The notes: a model not told the origin generated them from the letters alone. Shown: positions 16,250-27,814, numbered from the stretch's first letter. The stretch is DNA of 64,000 bases from Aliivibrio sifiae (GCF_002954705.1 NZ_MSCO01000001.1:2090840-2154839), one strand, 5' to 3'. Numbers and translations: made by a program.

Positions 16250-16260
16250 ATCTGCTTCTC

Positions 16261-16896
16261 CTATGGACGTAGGATTATGGTATTACGCTCTGCTTTCTTC
16301 ACATCAGAACGAATAAGAACACCATCTTCCATACGCATGGTATTTAAGGTATCTAAGTCACGGCCAATTCGATCCGCAGGAAGGAAACCTTGTGCCGAAG
16401 CAACAACGATTCTAGTTTGCATTCCAATAACACGAGCATTAATTAGCACACCACCATCTTGGCGAAGCATCGTACCTGTTAACACGTAATCAACTTGCTG
16501 CTCTTGCACTAATTCTTTCCAGTCACGGCTAAAAGCGAAATCACCCTGCTGAGTTACACGAATATTACCCGTTGTTTTGTAGTCAATAACCTTAAAACCA
16601 CGACGCTGCAGCTGGAACATAAACCCTTCAGTCACTGAGTTACCTAGCCAGTTGGTTTGATCCATCTGTTGTAAATCTACAAAAGAAGTAATTGCAATCG
16701 GAGATCGAGCCGATAATGTCGTGTTCGATGTAACCAATTGCTCTGTTAAACTTTCAATAAAGTAATCCATTGTGTGTCGCGGTGTATCTGCCAACATAAA
16801 TGGGCTGCCGTTATAAGGTTCTTTACCATTATAAATTGGTGAATAAGCGCATGCACTAACCACCATTGACAGCAAAATTACAACTAATACTCTCAT
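16261..16896 (-). CDS. flgO: Flagellar lipoprotein FlgO
   Basis: FlgO is the partner of FlgP in Vibrio and is needed for flagellar stability and outer-membrane ring function. The 211-residue product has a lipoprotein signal (MRVLVVILLSMVVSACAYSP, lipobox VSAC). The FlgO domain includes PIAITSFVDLQQMDQTNWLGNSVTEGFM and VDYVLTGTMLRQDGGVLINARVI. It is the first gene of flgOP and is divergent from flgT. Confidence 0.9.
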   Translation of the reverse strand: MRVLVVILLSMVVSACAYSPIYNGKEPYNGSPFMLADTPRHTMDYFIESLTEQLVTSNTTLSARSPIAITSFVDLQQMDQTNWLGNSVTEGFMFQLQRRGFKVIDYKTTGNIRVTQQGDFAFSRDWKELVQEQQVDYVLTGTMLRQDGGVLINARVIGMQTRIVVASAQGFLPADRIGRDLDTLNTMRMEDGVLIRSDVKKAERNTIILRP

Positions 16897-17064
16897 TCTA
16901 TTATCTCCAGATAATGTTTTAATGTACTTACTCGCTTGATTTAAGCGTCAAATTTAAACTAGGAACAAAAATTGCAATAGTTTATGAAACGCAATTTGTA
17001 AGTACTTTTATCAATCAACAAATAATAGTTAGCAAATTTCATACCCATTTGGCAGATAGCAGCA

Positions 17065-18201
17065 ATGAAAAGAATATTTTTTTTACTTACATCAATATTA
17101 ACAATAAGTTACGCGCCATCAGCAAGTGCTGAATGGTTTGAGGTAACAGGATCAGCGAGTGTGCTTACCAGTAAAAATGCGGCAAGAACTAATGCACTAG
17201 AAGATGCCGCTTACCAAGCTATGTTATTTTCAGGGGCGGATATTAGCCGCTTAAAAGATCTTAAAGTCTTTTTAGAGAATGATGAAAAACGTTATCAATT
17301 CAGCGGCAGTGAAATTCGCAGTATTGAAGTAGTAAAAGAGAAGAAGAAAAACGGCAAGCTGTACCTTACTGCCCGTATTGATATCTATCCTTCGGCAAAC
17401 AGTTGCCATATTGGTCAATACAAAAAAACAATAATGACCAGTGAAATTACTGTTGATTCACCTCAACAAGCTGTCATGGGTAAAGTGTACAAAATGGGAG
17501 AAAGCCTCAGCACCGTATTTTCTCGTCAGCTAGATAAAGAATCACAAAGTTTTATCTCTGTTGGAACGTCTCACCTACGTATTGATAAACGCCAGCCTGA
17601 AGTCGTTAAAATGATTGCAGAAGATCACGGGGCTCAATATATTTTCTCTGGAAACATCACAGATTTAAGTGCAACTATCGAACAAAACTTACTACTGAAA
17701 GATACCATTAATCGTCAATTTGCTATTGAAGTTGCTGTATTAGATGGCAAAACAGGCCAAACTATTTATAACAATAATTATCGTGAAGTAGCACAGTGGG
17801 ATTTCCCCAAAACCAGCGAAGTGGACACTCAAAGTGCTCGTTTCTGGACATCTGCTTATGGTGAGATGGTATTGCGAGTTAATCGCGATATGATGCTTGA
17901 TTTAGAAAACCAATTTGCTTGTAAGATAACTCTACCTCAGGTTGTCAGTATCCATAACAACCGTATCACTATGGATCTTGGTCGTATTCATGGAGTTAAA
18001 AAAGGCGACAAACTGGATTTATGGCACACTGGATCTTTCATTGATCAAAGTGGTTTACCTAGAAATAAGGTTGCTAAAACGAATATAACATTAACCGTTG
18101 ATCGAGTGTATGAACAGAATGCTGAATTGATAATAGATCAACCGCAGCTCATCAATAGCGTTCAAATTGGTGATGTAATGCATAAAACTGTCATTCAATA
18201 A
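17065..18201 (+). CDS. flgT: Flagellar H-ring protein FlgT
   Basis: FlgT builds the H-ring around the LP-ring of the Vibrio sodium-driven motor and anchors the T-ring. The 378-residue precursor has a signal peptide (MKRIFFLLTSILTISYAPSASA) and then three regions as in known FlgT. These start with EWFEVTGSASVLTSKNAARTNALEDAAYQAML and end with a C-terminal domain near HNNRITMDLGRIHGVKKGDKL. It lies alone on the plus strand opposite flgOP, with its own terminator. Confidence 0.92.
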   Translation: MKRIFFLLTSILTISYAPSASAEWFEVTGSASVLTSKNAARTNALEDAAYQAMLFSGADISRLKDLKVFLENDEKRYQFSGSEIRSIEVVKEKKKNGKLYLTARIDIYPSANSCHIGQYKKTIMTSEITVDSPQQAVMGKVYKMGESLSTVFSRQLDKESQSFISVGTSHLRIDKRQPEVVKMIAEDHGAQYIFSGNITDLSATIEQNLLLKDTINRQFAIEVAVLDGKTGQTIYNNNYREVAQWDFPKTSEVDTQSARFWTSAYGEMVLRVNRDMMLDLENQFACKITLPQVVSIHNNRITMDLGRIHGVKKGDKLDLWHTGSFIDQSGLPRNKVAKTNITLTVDRVYEQNAELIIDQPQLINSVQIGDVMHKTVIQ

Positions 18202-18226
18202 AAGTAGATGTAGATCATTAATATCT

Positions 18227-18264
18227 AAGAGAAATTATCAATTATGGTAGTTTCTCTTTTTTTT
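18227..18264 (+). terminator. Rho-independent terminator after flgT
   Basis: The stem AAGAGAAA pairs with TTTCTCTT around a 16-base loop and is followed by a run of T's. It lies 25 bases past flgT. Confidence 0.75.
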
Positions 18265-18344
18265 ATGAGACTTATCCTCGTTTTACCCTCAATCTTGAGA
18301 TATTCTTTCCAATATAATTAGAACAACATTCCCATTGAGTCGTA

Positions 18345-20285
18345 ATGCTAGGACAGTTCCGTTTCATTATTAGTAGTTTATTATTACTGATAAGCTTTGT
18401 TTCATCTGCTAGTTCAGTTATGTCAGAAGAAGCCTGGCAAAAACAATACCACCAATATCGTATACAGGATCAAAACAGAGCCTTATCGATGCTTAGTGAC
18501 GTCTATTCATCACTGCCTCCTTCCGCTGAGCGAGTATATACAGCAACTCGTATTCATGGTTTTGTTACTCGCAGAGGCGATACTTACCTCCATCAAACAA
18601 ACAACTACAGTGCTGATCTCTATGAAAATATTGAGCATTTGATTTTAAAGGCAATGGACTTAGAAGATGAAGGGAAATATAAAAAATCACTGCACTATAT
18701 TAAAACAGCTCAGAACAAAGCAAAAAGTCTTAATAATTTAGATTTAAATAGCTTAATTCAACTCCATCAATGTCGAGCCAATTTAGCATTAGGAAATCAC
18801 TATTTGGCTGAGTTTTACTGTCAGTCGGCATTAAAACATTTAGAAAAAACGCCAAACAATTTTATTGATATAAAATGGGGATATCGCTTGTTAGCTTTAA
18901 GCTACCAAGGCGTTACCAATTATCAGTCTGCATTAATTGTTAGTGAAAAAGCCCTTTCCCTGACAAAACCTTATGAAATTAACGATACTGCTTATAATAA
19001 TATAAGTTCCTTATTGCTAAAGATGGGCAAAATAAATTCAGCGAAGGAATATGCGATTAAAGCACTAGATATTCGTATAGAGCGAAACATTCCACAAAAG
19101 ATAGCTCAATCACACCTTATACTTGCTAAAATATATTTACAGTCATCAGATTACACTCAAGCTAAGATCTCTGCGACATTAGCTATAGAGCAACTGCAAG
19201 ACAATTATAACGCTAACACATTAAGTCGAGCATACCTTATCTTTGGCTGTGTTCTTAATGCTCAAGGTTATTATGATGAAGGTATTGAGTACCTACTACT
19301 TGCCCTTAAGCAACTTGATCTTAATTCGAATTCAGATCTAAACATCGAAATATACCAAGCACTCAGCCAGGTTTACTTAAAATATGAGAATGTAAATAAA
19401 GCATTAAATTATATCGCTATCGCTATAGATAAATCTGAAAAATCACAAAATCAACAGGCTTTATCTGCCTCTTACTTAATTCAATCTCAAATACATGAAT
19501 TTATTGGTAATTTTGAACCTGCATTAAGTTCTCGAAAAAAATACGAAGAAATTATAAATAAAATCCATTCTATTGATCACCAAGAAGCTTACGCTGCCTT
19601 ACAACTACGTAAATCTCTTATTGAAAAGGAGGAGCAACAACTCAATAATTTAAAAGTTGTTCATCAGAAGCAACTTGAAATAAACATAGAAAAGAAATAT
19701 CGCTTACTGTTTCAAATCATCATTGTTCTTCTCAGCATTACTATCTATTTTATTTTACGCTCAAGAAAACGCCTTAACACTTTGGCGCATAAAGACGTAT
19801 TAACTAATGCAAATAATCGACATTCTATATTTGAAATAATAAATAAGAAATTAGCGAACTTTCATGATCAAACAACATTAGTCATGTTGGATATTGATAA
19901 CTTTAAACAATTAAATGACCTACACGGTCACCCAAATGGTGACTTAGGACTTAAACATCTCTATTCAATTTTAGAAGAGGCAATGCCACCACCTCATCAA
20001 ATAGGCCGTATTGGTGGAGAAGAGTTTTTAATCTTACTTTCTAATGAAACAAAAAATGCATGTTTTGAAATGATTGAATCAGCTCGTTCAAATTTAGAGA
20101 AAAGCAGTTTTAATACGCTGGATGGGAAAAAACTATCTATTACCGCGAGTTTTTCTTGGGTCTACCTTGAGCGGGAAATGAAGGATGTAGAGCAGATATA
20201 TTTCATATTAGATGAAGGGCTTTATCAAGCAAAACAAAATGGCAAAAACTGTATTGTAGATGCTTTAGTTGATCCTATAATTTAA
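18345..20285 (+). CDS. TPR-containing membrane diguanylate cyclase (GGDEF)
   Basis: This protein probably makes cyclic di-GMP in response to a periplasmic signal. The 646-residue product has a signal peptide (FIISSLLLLISFVSSASS), then a long helical region with TPR-like repeats up to about residue 430. A coiled segment and one transmembrane helix follow (LLFQIIIVLLSITIYFIL, about residues 455-472). The C-terminal GGDEF domain has LDIDNFKQLNDLHGHPNGD and active-site variant GGEEF, a functional form in many enzymes. The RxxD inhibitory site before GGEEF is absent (HQIGRIGGEEF). It stands alone between flgT and a small secreted protein. Confidence 0.85.
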   Translation: MLGQFRFIISSLLLLISFVSSASSVMSEEAWQKQYHQYRIQDQNRALSMLSDVYSSLPPSAERVYTATRIHGFVTRRGDTYLHQTNNYSADLYENIEHLILKAMDLEDEGKYKKSLHYIKTAQNKAKSLNNLDLNSLIQLHQCRANLALGNHYLAEFYCQSALKHLEKTPNNFIDIKWGYRLLALSYQGVTNYQSALIVSEKALSLTKPYEINDTAYNNISSLLLKMGKINSAKEYAIKALDIRIERNIPQKIAQSHLILAKIYLQSSDYTQAKISATLAIEQLQDNYNANTLSRAYLIFGCVLNAQGYYDEGIEYLLLALKQLDLNSNSDLNIEIYQALSQVYLKYENVNKALNYIAIAIDKSEKSQNQQALSASYLIQSQIHEFIGNFEPALSSRKKYEEIINKIHSIDHQEAYAALQLRKSLIEKEEQQLNNLKVVHQKQLEINIEKKYRLLFQIIIVLLSITIYFILRSRKRLNTLAHKDVLTNANNRHSIFEIINKKLANFHDQTTLVMLDIDNFKQLNDLHGHPNGDLGLKHLYSILEEAMPPPHQIGRIGGEEFLILLSNETKNACFEMIESARSNLEKSSFNTLDGKKLSITASFSWVYLEREMKDVEQIYFILDEGLYQAKQNGKNCIVDALVDPII

Positions 20286-20431
20286 ACCTCATTAGTGGTG
20301 TAATAAAATGTAATTAACCGATTCTCATTTACAAGATCAAAACAATGTCTATATTTAAATAAGCAATGGATGTGCAGCAACCAATAACCATAATGGATTA
20401 ATCAATAGAACGTTTATTGAGGATCATAAAA

Positions 20432-20599
20432 ATGAAATATGCACGGTTAACAATTTTAGTTACTCTTTTTTCTTTTAATTCGTTTGCTTTAGAAGGCTCT
20501 ACTGAAATCGGACCGAAAGTGTCTTGTGAACAAACTGATGGTAGCATCGCTATGACGTATGCAACACTTTGTAAAGTGGCAAAAGGCACAATTAAATAG
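20432..20599 (+). CDS. Small secreted protein of unknown function
   Basis: The ATG at 20432 follows a GAGG site by about 10 bases and gives 55 residues. They are a signal peptide (MKYARLTILVTLFSFNSFA-LEG) and a mature peptide of about 34 residues with two cysteines (VSCEQTDGS and YATLCKVAK) that could form one disulphide. The TTG at 20417 would put the ribosome site inside the gene. A strong terminator follows. I do not recognise a family. It lies downstream of the GGDEF gene but 147 bases away. Confidence 0.55.
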   Translation: MKYARLTILVTLFSFNSFALEGSTEIGPKVSCEQTDGSIAMTYATLCKVAKGTIK

Positions 20600-20612
20600 A
20601 TGTTTAATCAAT

Positions 20613-20656
20613 AAAAAAAAGCCGCTGAATAGTAAACCTTTCAACGGCTTTTTTAT
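20613..20656. terminator. Bidirectional terminator between the small secreted protein and gltX
   Basis: The stem GCCGCTGAA pairs with TTCAACGGC (one mismatch) and is flanked by runs of A and T, so it works on both strands. It serves the converging genes on either side. Confidence 0.85.
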
Positions 20657-20699
20657 TATATTTCAATAACATACTTAAAACTAAACTCTATACTCAGTA

Positions 20700-22127
20700 T
20701 TACTGAGCGCTAGCTTCACGTTCAGCAATAAATGCTAATGCCATCTTGATACGAGCAACAACACGCTCTTTACCAATTAATTGCATTACCGCGTCAACGG
20801 ATGGAGATTGACCACCACCAGTAACAGCAACACGTAAAGGCATACCAATCTTGCCCATACCAATTTCAAGCTCTGAACATACTTCTTCAATCATATTGTG
20901 AAGGTTTTCAGTTGTCCACTCTTCTAGAGCTTCAACTTTAGCAAGAGCAAGCTCTAATGGGCCTTTAGCAACGCCACGTAGATGTTTCTTAGCAGCACCG
21001 GCTTCGAACTCTTCAAAATCTTGGTAGAAGTAGCGAGATTGCTCAGCTAATTCGATTAGCGTATTACAACGCTCACCAACTAAAGTGATTACATCAGTAA
21101 TTGCTGGGCCATTTTCAAGAGAGATCTCTTTTTGATCTAAATGCCATTGTAGATATTTGGCAACATACTCAGGCTCTGATGTTTTAATGTAATGGTTATT
21201 TAACCATAACAGTTTATCAGTATTGAATGCTGATGCTGATTTACTTACCGCATTTAAGCTAAATAAATTAATCATTTCTTCTTGAGAGAAGATCTCTTGG
21301 TCGCCATGAGACCAACCTAAACGAACTAAGTAGTTATTTAGCGCATTTGGTAGATAACCTTCATCACGGTATTGCATAACTGATACTGCGCCATGACGCT
21401 TAGACAGTTTTGCACCATCATCACCTAAGATCATTGCACAGTGTGCAAACATTGGTACTGGAGCACCTAATGCTTCATAGATGTTAATTTGACGAGGTGT
21501 GTTGTTGATATGATCTTCACCGCGGATAACTTGAGTAATACCCATATCCCAATCATCAACAACCACTACGAAGTTGTACGTAGGTGCGCCATCAGTACGG
21601 CGGATGATCAAATCATCTAATTGACTGTTTGAGATTTCGATACGACCACGGATCTGGTCATCAAATACTACCGAACCTTCTTTAGGATTACGGAAGCGAA
21701 TTACACATGCATCCCCTTCTTTTGCAGCTGCATTCGCGGCAACAATTTTTGGGTGGTTTGCATCGTAGCGAGCCATCTCTTTATTTTCTTCTTGTTCTGC
21801 ACGAATTTCATCTAACAATTCTTTTGATGCATAACATTTGTAAGCTTTGTCTTCTGCAAGTAGTTGATCAACTACTTCATTATAACGGTCAAAACGCTTA
21901 GATTGGTAATAAGGACCTTCATCCCATTCCATACCCATCCAGTGCATACCTTCAATAATAGCATCTACCGCTTCTTGAGAGTTACGTTCTAGATCCGTAT
22001 CTTCGATACGTAGAACAAATTCGCCACCTTGATTTTTAGCAAAAAGCCATGAGTAAAGTGCAGTACGTGCACCACCAACGTGAAGGTAGCCTGTTGGGCT
22101 TGGAGCAAAACGAGTCTTAACCGTCAT
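20700..22127 (-). CDS. gltX: Glutamyl-tRNA synthetase
   Basis: GltX charges tRNA-Glu with glutamate in the cytoplasm and is essential. The 475-residue class I synthetase has the HIGH-type motif in [20 protein letters not shown] near the N-terminus. The KMSKS-type motif is [11 protein letters not shown] near residue 240. Length is standard for proteobacterial GltX. It is transcribed alone, and no tRNA genes are seen beside it in this window. Confidence 0.97.
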   Translation of the reverse strand: MTVKTRFAPSPTGYLHVGGARTALYSWLFAKNQGGEFVLRIEDTDLERNSQEAVDAIIEGMHWMGMEWDEGPYYQSKRFDRYNEVVDQLLAEDKAYKCYASKELLDEIRAEQEENKEMARYDANHPKIVAANAAAKEGDACVIRFRNPKEGSVVFDDQIRGRIEISNSQLDDLIIRRTDGAPTYNFVVVVDDWDMGITQVIRGEDHINNTPRQINIYEALGAPVPMFAHCAMILGDDGAKLSKRHGAVSVMQYRDEGYLPNALNNYLVRLGWSHGDQEIFSQEEMINLFSLNAVSKSASAFNTDKLLWLNNHYIKTSEPEYVAKYLQWHLDQKEISLENGPAITDVITLVGERCNTLIELAEQSRYFYQDFEEFEAGAAKKHLRGVAKGPLELALAKVEALEEWTTENLHNMIEEVCSELEIGMGKIGMPLRVAVTGGGQSPSVDAVMQLIGKERVVARIKMALAFIAEREASAQ

Positions 22128-22247
22128 TGTTATTACCTTTTTGAAGAGGTTGAGCTGAATCTGTCAGCACCACATAATTTGTGCGCTATTTTAGCACCAT
22201 AAGGTAAATCTACAATGGGAAAGACAGATCATAAACTTATTTTAAAA

Positions 22248-22282
22248 ATAGAAAAATGGCTAAATCACTTTGATTTAACCAT
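22248..22282 (-). terminator. Rho-independent terminator after the 264-residue lipoprotein gene
   Basis: A 12-bp stem (22255-22266 with 22271-22282) contains one wobble and a 4-base loop. It is followed on the minus strand by TTTTCTATTTTT. Confidence 0.85.
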
Positions 22283-22298
22283 TTCTGAATTCAAAACG

Positions 22299-23093
22299 TT
22301 ATTTATTTAATAACCAAGTCAAAATTTGAGCTTTACCTTCAGCTGATGCTTTCTCATACCAATAGCTCAGCATCTCTGCCGATTTTGAGTTACCTTCCAA
22401 TGAAGTCGTTACCGTTTTTCTATTTGCAAACGCCCATTCAGTGAATTCCTCTTTCTCTACAGTTGTAGCATCATCAAACCAATACTTGGTCATTTCAACA
22501 GGCTTTGTTTCAACTTCTTTTATTTCTGCCGCTGGCTGTTGTGTAACAACCATCTGTGTATTCTGTAATTGAAGTGCTTTTTCATCCAGCACGGCTTGAA
22601 AATAACCCGCAGGGATCGTGAAAGACAATTTCGAAAGATCATTTTGAGTTTTAACTACATAAGTTAACCCACTCTTAGCAGATAATACGATGTCTTCATT
22701 ATCAATAGGAAATGTAAAATATTGAGTAGCAGTACAATGCTCACTACATGATTCTGTTGATGGCGAATAGGCTGTCATTTTCTTTTCGGTGCCATTTAAT
22801 GAAACAGAATCGTATACGTAGCTTGATTTAAAATAACTAAGCTCTACCGCTAAATAAGAAGTAGGCGCAGCTTTTGGCGTTGTCGCATAATTGGCCGTTA
22901 ACTGAGAGGTATTCCTCATCGCATTCGCCCCAACACCTTCATTTTCGATTGGGTTAATGCTTTTCGCTTCTATAGATACATACGTTGATTTTTTTGTTAC
23001 CTCATTTACTGCATCACTAAAATCATCATCACTTGATAATGTGGAGCACCCACTAAGTAATATTACGCTTAGTCCTAAAATTCTTTTATACAT
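22299..23093 (-). CDS. Lipoprotein of unknown function with a duplicated C-terminal motif
   Basis: The 264-residue product is a lipoprotein (MYKRILGLSVILLSGCSTL, lipobox LSGC). I do not recognise the main domain (about residues 40-180), which is mostly beta-like. The C-terminus has two related helical repeats. One reads EMTKYWFDDATTVEKEEFTEWA and the other EMLSYWYEKASAEGKAQILTW; both follow the pattern M-x2-YW-(F/Y)-x2-A. Such tails may be a protein-binding or anchoring module. It is a single-gene unit downstream of the porin on the same strand, with its own terminator. Confidence 0.7.
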   Translation of the reverse strand: MYKRILGLSVILLSGCSTLSSDDDFSDAVNEVTKKSTYVSIEAKSINPIENEGVGANAMRNTSQLTANYATTPKAAPTSYLAVELSYFKSSYVYDSVSLNGTEKKMTAYSPSTESCSEHCTATQYFTFPIDNEDIVLSAKSGLTYVVKTQNDLSKLSFTIPAGYFQAVLDEKALQLQNTQMVVTQQPAAEIKEVETKPVEMTKYWFDDATTVEKEEFTEWAFANRKTVTTSLEGNSKSAEMLSYWYEKASAEGKAQILTWLLNK

Positions 23094-23128
23094 CCTAATA
23101 CACCTTAAATTTTAAATGCTCTTAAAGT

Positions 23129-23156
23129 AAAAAACGCCGACAAAAAATTGCCAGCG
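23129..23156 (-). terminator. Rho-independent terminator after the porin gene
   Basis: The minus-strand stem CGCUGGC pairs with GUCGGCG (two G-U pairs) around AAUUUUUU and is followed by six T's. It lies 30 bases past the porin stop. Confidence 0.75.
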
Positions 23157-23186
23157 CTTTTAAAAGTTAGCTAAGTAACAACTTTC

Positions 23187-24248
23187 TTAGAAGCCGTACT
23201 CTAAACCAACGCGTGTTACGATATCTGTATCTTTGTCGCCTTCAGTACGACCAGCGACACGTAGGTAAGGTACAAAGCCGTTATGAACAGCCATCAACTG
23301 ACCTGAAATTGTATTGCTATCTGAATCTTTATCAGTCTTACCATTCGTTTCTGACTCTAAGTTAGCAGCATAACCTAGTTTGAAACCAATTGGACCGTTC
23401 CAGTATTGACCAATAATAGAGTAAGAGCCTTGCTCTACATCTTTACCCATTTGAGCAACACCACTATCTGCTTGATTATCTAGTGATTCCATTTTATATG
23501 CTGCTGCAAAACCAAAACCAGCAGGTAATGAAGCCTCTAAACCCACTAGATAAGCTTGGTTATCTTGACCAGCTACACCATTAAAATCAGAGCCCGCTTC
23601 AACCGCACCCATTAACGTCAATTTTTCAAAACTGTATTTTGCGTTTGCACTTGCAAAAGATGAATCACGAGTAGCTGCACCACCCCCATTAGCGTTATCG
23701 TCACGACCAACAGAAGTTGCAAATGAGAAACCACCAAATTTAGGTGAATCATAACGCACTTGGTTTGATTGACGATCGTAGTGACCAGCAATACCACCCC
23801 AATCGAATACAGAGCCTAAACCTGGGTTAGAAAACGGCCAGTCAACTAGTTCATATAACGGCGTCAAAACACGACCAACTCGAACATTACCCCAATCACC
23901 AGAAGCACCAATAAACGTATCACGGAAACCTAGCACACCACCTGAAACACCGCCATGACCCCAGTCTGTATTATCAACATAACCAGACTCGATCTGCATA
24001 GTAATTAAAACATTCTCAAACATCTCTTTATGAGCACGGAAACCAATTCGAGATTCATTCTCTACAGCATAACCAGAACTGTCATTGTCATTGTCGGTAG
24101 TATTGTAGTTAACCATTGATATCGCAGCAACACCGTACACTTCAACATTAAAGTCTGAGTTAATACCTACTTCTTTCGCTGTTACACCTGAAGATGCTAA
24201 AGCAACTGCAGCACCGAGTAAGGTTGTTTTAAAAAATTTGTTTTCCAT
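23187..24248 (-). CDS. General outer-membrane porin (OmpU/OmpL-like)
   Basis: The 353-residue precursor has a signal peptide (MENKFFKTTLLGAAVALASSGVTA). It has a trimeric-porin pattern of alternating beta strands with NVEVYGVAAISMVNYN at the start of the barrel and NVRVGRVLTPLYELVDWPF in the constriction-loop area. It ends with the Phe terminus GLEYGF used by the BAM machinery. It forms a diffusion pore in the outer membrane. I cannot tell which Vibrio porin it corresponds to. A TAGGAG ribosome site precedes the ATG and a long regulatory region lies upstream. Confidence 0.88.
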   Translation of the reverse strand: MENKFFKTTLLGAAVALASSGVTAKEVGINSDFNVEVYGVAAISMVNYNTTDNDNDSSGYAVENESRIGFRAHKEMFENVLITMQIESGYVDNTDWGHGGVSGGVLGFRDTFIGASGDWGNVRVGRVLTPLYELVDWPFSNPGLGSVFDWGGIAGHYDRQSNQVRYDSPKFGGFSFATSVGRDDNANGGGAATRDSSFASANAKYSFEKLTLMGAVEAGSDFNGVAGQDNQAYLVGLEASLPAGFGFAAAYKMESLDNQADSGVAQMGKDVEQGSYSIIGQYWNGPIGFKLGYAANLESETNGKTDKDSDSNTISGQLMAVHNGFVPYLRVAGRTEGDKDTDIVTRVGLEYGF

Positions 24249-24710
24249 GGAATAAAGCTCCTAAAAAATGGATATAGCTGTGTTCATTATTTACTGGCTT
24301 TAAGTTGGCCGCCGAAAGCAGTAAATAAATCTCCTAATTCACACAATTTTTAAATAAGAAAAGGAAAATTTAAAAATTGTAATTACCTTATATTTTTCCT
24401 GCATACACTCTGTGCATCCACGAATAAATACTAAACCGTTCAAAAAAAACATAAAACAAAAACTTAATTTACAACAAAAAAAATATGACAGAGCGCAAAC
24501 TTCTTTCGCGTTAGTGATTAAGATCAAATTAAATAGATCAAAAACATAAATAAAAGTATGAAATATATAAAACAATAACTTATAAATATAAAAAAACACC
24601 TCAATGCGATCATGTTCACAACTTATTGAGGGCCGATCAGAAATGAAAGCTAATTAAAAAAACATTGGGAATATTTGTTAAATACCTGAACAGTCCATAT
24701 TTACAAACAT
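24249..24710 (-). promoter_or_regulatory. Porin upstream region, with an FNR/CRP-like palindrome at 24514-24527
   Basis: This gap of about 460 bases is very AT-rich and has no credible gene. An 86-codon frame across it lacks a ribosome site and has low-complexity Phe/Leu content. It contains GTGAT-TAAG-ATCAA (24514-24527), which differs from the FNR consensus TTGAT-N4-ATCAA at one position and also resembles a CRP site. It lies about 265 bases upstream of the porin start, so a direct role is uncertain. The rest shows nothing I can name. Confidence 0.4.
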
Positions 24711-24741
24711 AAAAAAAGGAACTCTAGAGTTCCTTTTTTTT
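24711..24741 (-). terminator. Rho-independent terminator after ligA
   Basis: A perfect 30-base palindrome (24711-24725 with 24726-24740) has a core of GGAACT and AGTTCC and T's on either strand. It lies 21 bases past ligA. Confidence 0.88.
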
Positions 24742-24761
24742 ATTTAATGAAAAATCAGTAA

Positions 24762-26771
<2,010 letters not shown>

Positions 26772-26802
26772 TCATCAACTTCTTGTTCTGTTGTACAAAA
26801 AA

Positions 26803-26830
26803 TAAAAAAAAGGCTCACTAGGAGCCTTTC
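26803..26830 (-). terminator. Terminator between zipA and ligA
   Basis: The 6-bp stem AGGCTC pairs with GAGCCT around a 5-base loop and is followed on the minus strand by eight T's. It lies 26 bases past zipA, so ligA likely has its own promoter as well. Confidence 0.75.
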
Positions 26831-26855
26831 TCAATTAACTATAATAATAGACGAT

Positions 26856-27785
26856 CTATTTACGACAGAACACTTTTGCTCGTTGTTTATATTCATCTAT
26901 TTTATTTGGAGTCAGCATATCTCGTTTTTCATCCAAAATATTACCACCCAGCTCTGAACTCACTAACTGAGCCGTCTGTAGCATTAATTTAAAATTATGC
27001 TCTGCATCGCCGTAGCACGGCAGTGGTAAGAAGAAGGAAATTCCAGGAGTAGAGAATTCATCACCTTCAGGTACTTGGAAATGGCCAGGAGCTACCATAT
27101 TCGCAGTACTAAATAAGACTTTACCACTACCAGATAGATCTGAGTGACGATGATAAATCCCCATATCGCCAAACACTAAACCATTTTGCTCCAAGCTATT
27201 AAATAACCGGTTACCATTAAAGCGCTCACTTCCCATTCCGTGGACATTAATAACAATAACATCCTCTTCTGGTTCTGGTTCTGGTTCTTCAAGAATAGTA
27301 ATAATCGGTTCAGGTATAACGATAGGCTCTTCTATCTGTAATGGTTGAGGTATCTCTTTTTGAGGAACCACATTTTCATCAATTGCAGAAAATGACATTG
27401 TTGGTTCTTGTTTAACCTTAATGTCATTTATTGGTGGTTGCTCAACCTTCTCAATAGCCGTCTCGACAGGCTTTTCTTGAATCTTTTCGATTGGCTCCGA
27501 AGTGACGCTTTCGCCATCAAAAAGAGGCTCTTTAGAAAAAGCAGGTTCTTCTCTTACAAACGCTGGCTCTTTTCTCTCTCTTGGAATATTAACTTCTTTT
27601 TTTGCTTGATCAAAAGTTCGCATAGGAGCAGGTTGCTCATCATCAATCTCTGAATCAAAATCTATGTCTACTTTTTTTCCAAATTTTGAGTTCGTTTCTT
27701 TTCGACTTGTCCATAAGCCATGAAACAATAACGCCGCAATGGCTAATGCCCCAACAAGTATCAACACTAATCGCAATTCTTGCAT
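26856..27785 (-). CDS. zipA: Cell division protein ZipA
   Basis: ZipA tethers FtsZ to the inner membrane at the division site. The 309-residue product has an N-terminal anchor (LRLVLILVGALAIAALLFHGLW) and a short basic stretch. A long charged linker rich in Pro, Glu and Val (about residues 50-170) follows. The C-terminal globular FtsZ-binding domain starts at about residue 175 (VIVINVHGMGSERFNG). The linker includes the acidic run EEPEPEPEED. It is upstream of ligA and divergent from cysZ. Confidence 0.95.
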   Translation of the reverse strand: MQELRLVLILVGALAIAALLFHGLWTSRKETNSKFGKKVDIDFDSEIDDEQPAPMRTFDQAKKEVNIPRERKEPAFVREEPAFSKEPLFDGESVTSEPIEKIQEKPVETAIEKVEQPPINDIKVKQEPTMSFSAIDENVVPQKEIPQPLQIEEPIVIPEPIITILEEPEPEPEEDVIVINVHGMGSERFNGNRLFNSLEQNGLVFGDMGIYHRHSDLSGSGKVLFSTANMVAPGHFQVPEGDEFSTPGISFFLPLPCYGDAEHNFKLMLQTAQLVSSELGGNILDEKRDMLTPNKIDEYKQRAKVFCRK

Positions 27786-27814
27786 CGCTAACTCTCTGCT
27801 CTTCTGCTTTATTG

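Noticed and set aside
17049..17066. TGGCAG-N5-AGCAA upstream of flgT
   Set aside because: It resembles a sigma-54 element only in the -24 half. It also lies within 15 bases of the start codon, too close for a promoter.
24339..24599. Open frame of 86 codons upstream of the porin gene
   Set aside because: It is a low-complexity Phe/Ile/Leu product from AT-rich DNA without a ribosome site. It does not resemble a real membrane protein as well as the 15454-15663 frame does.
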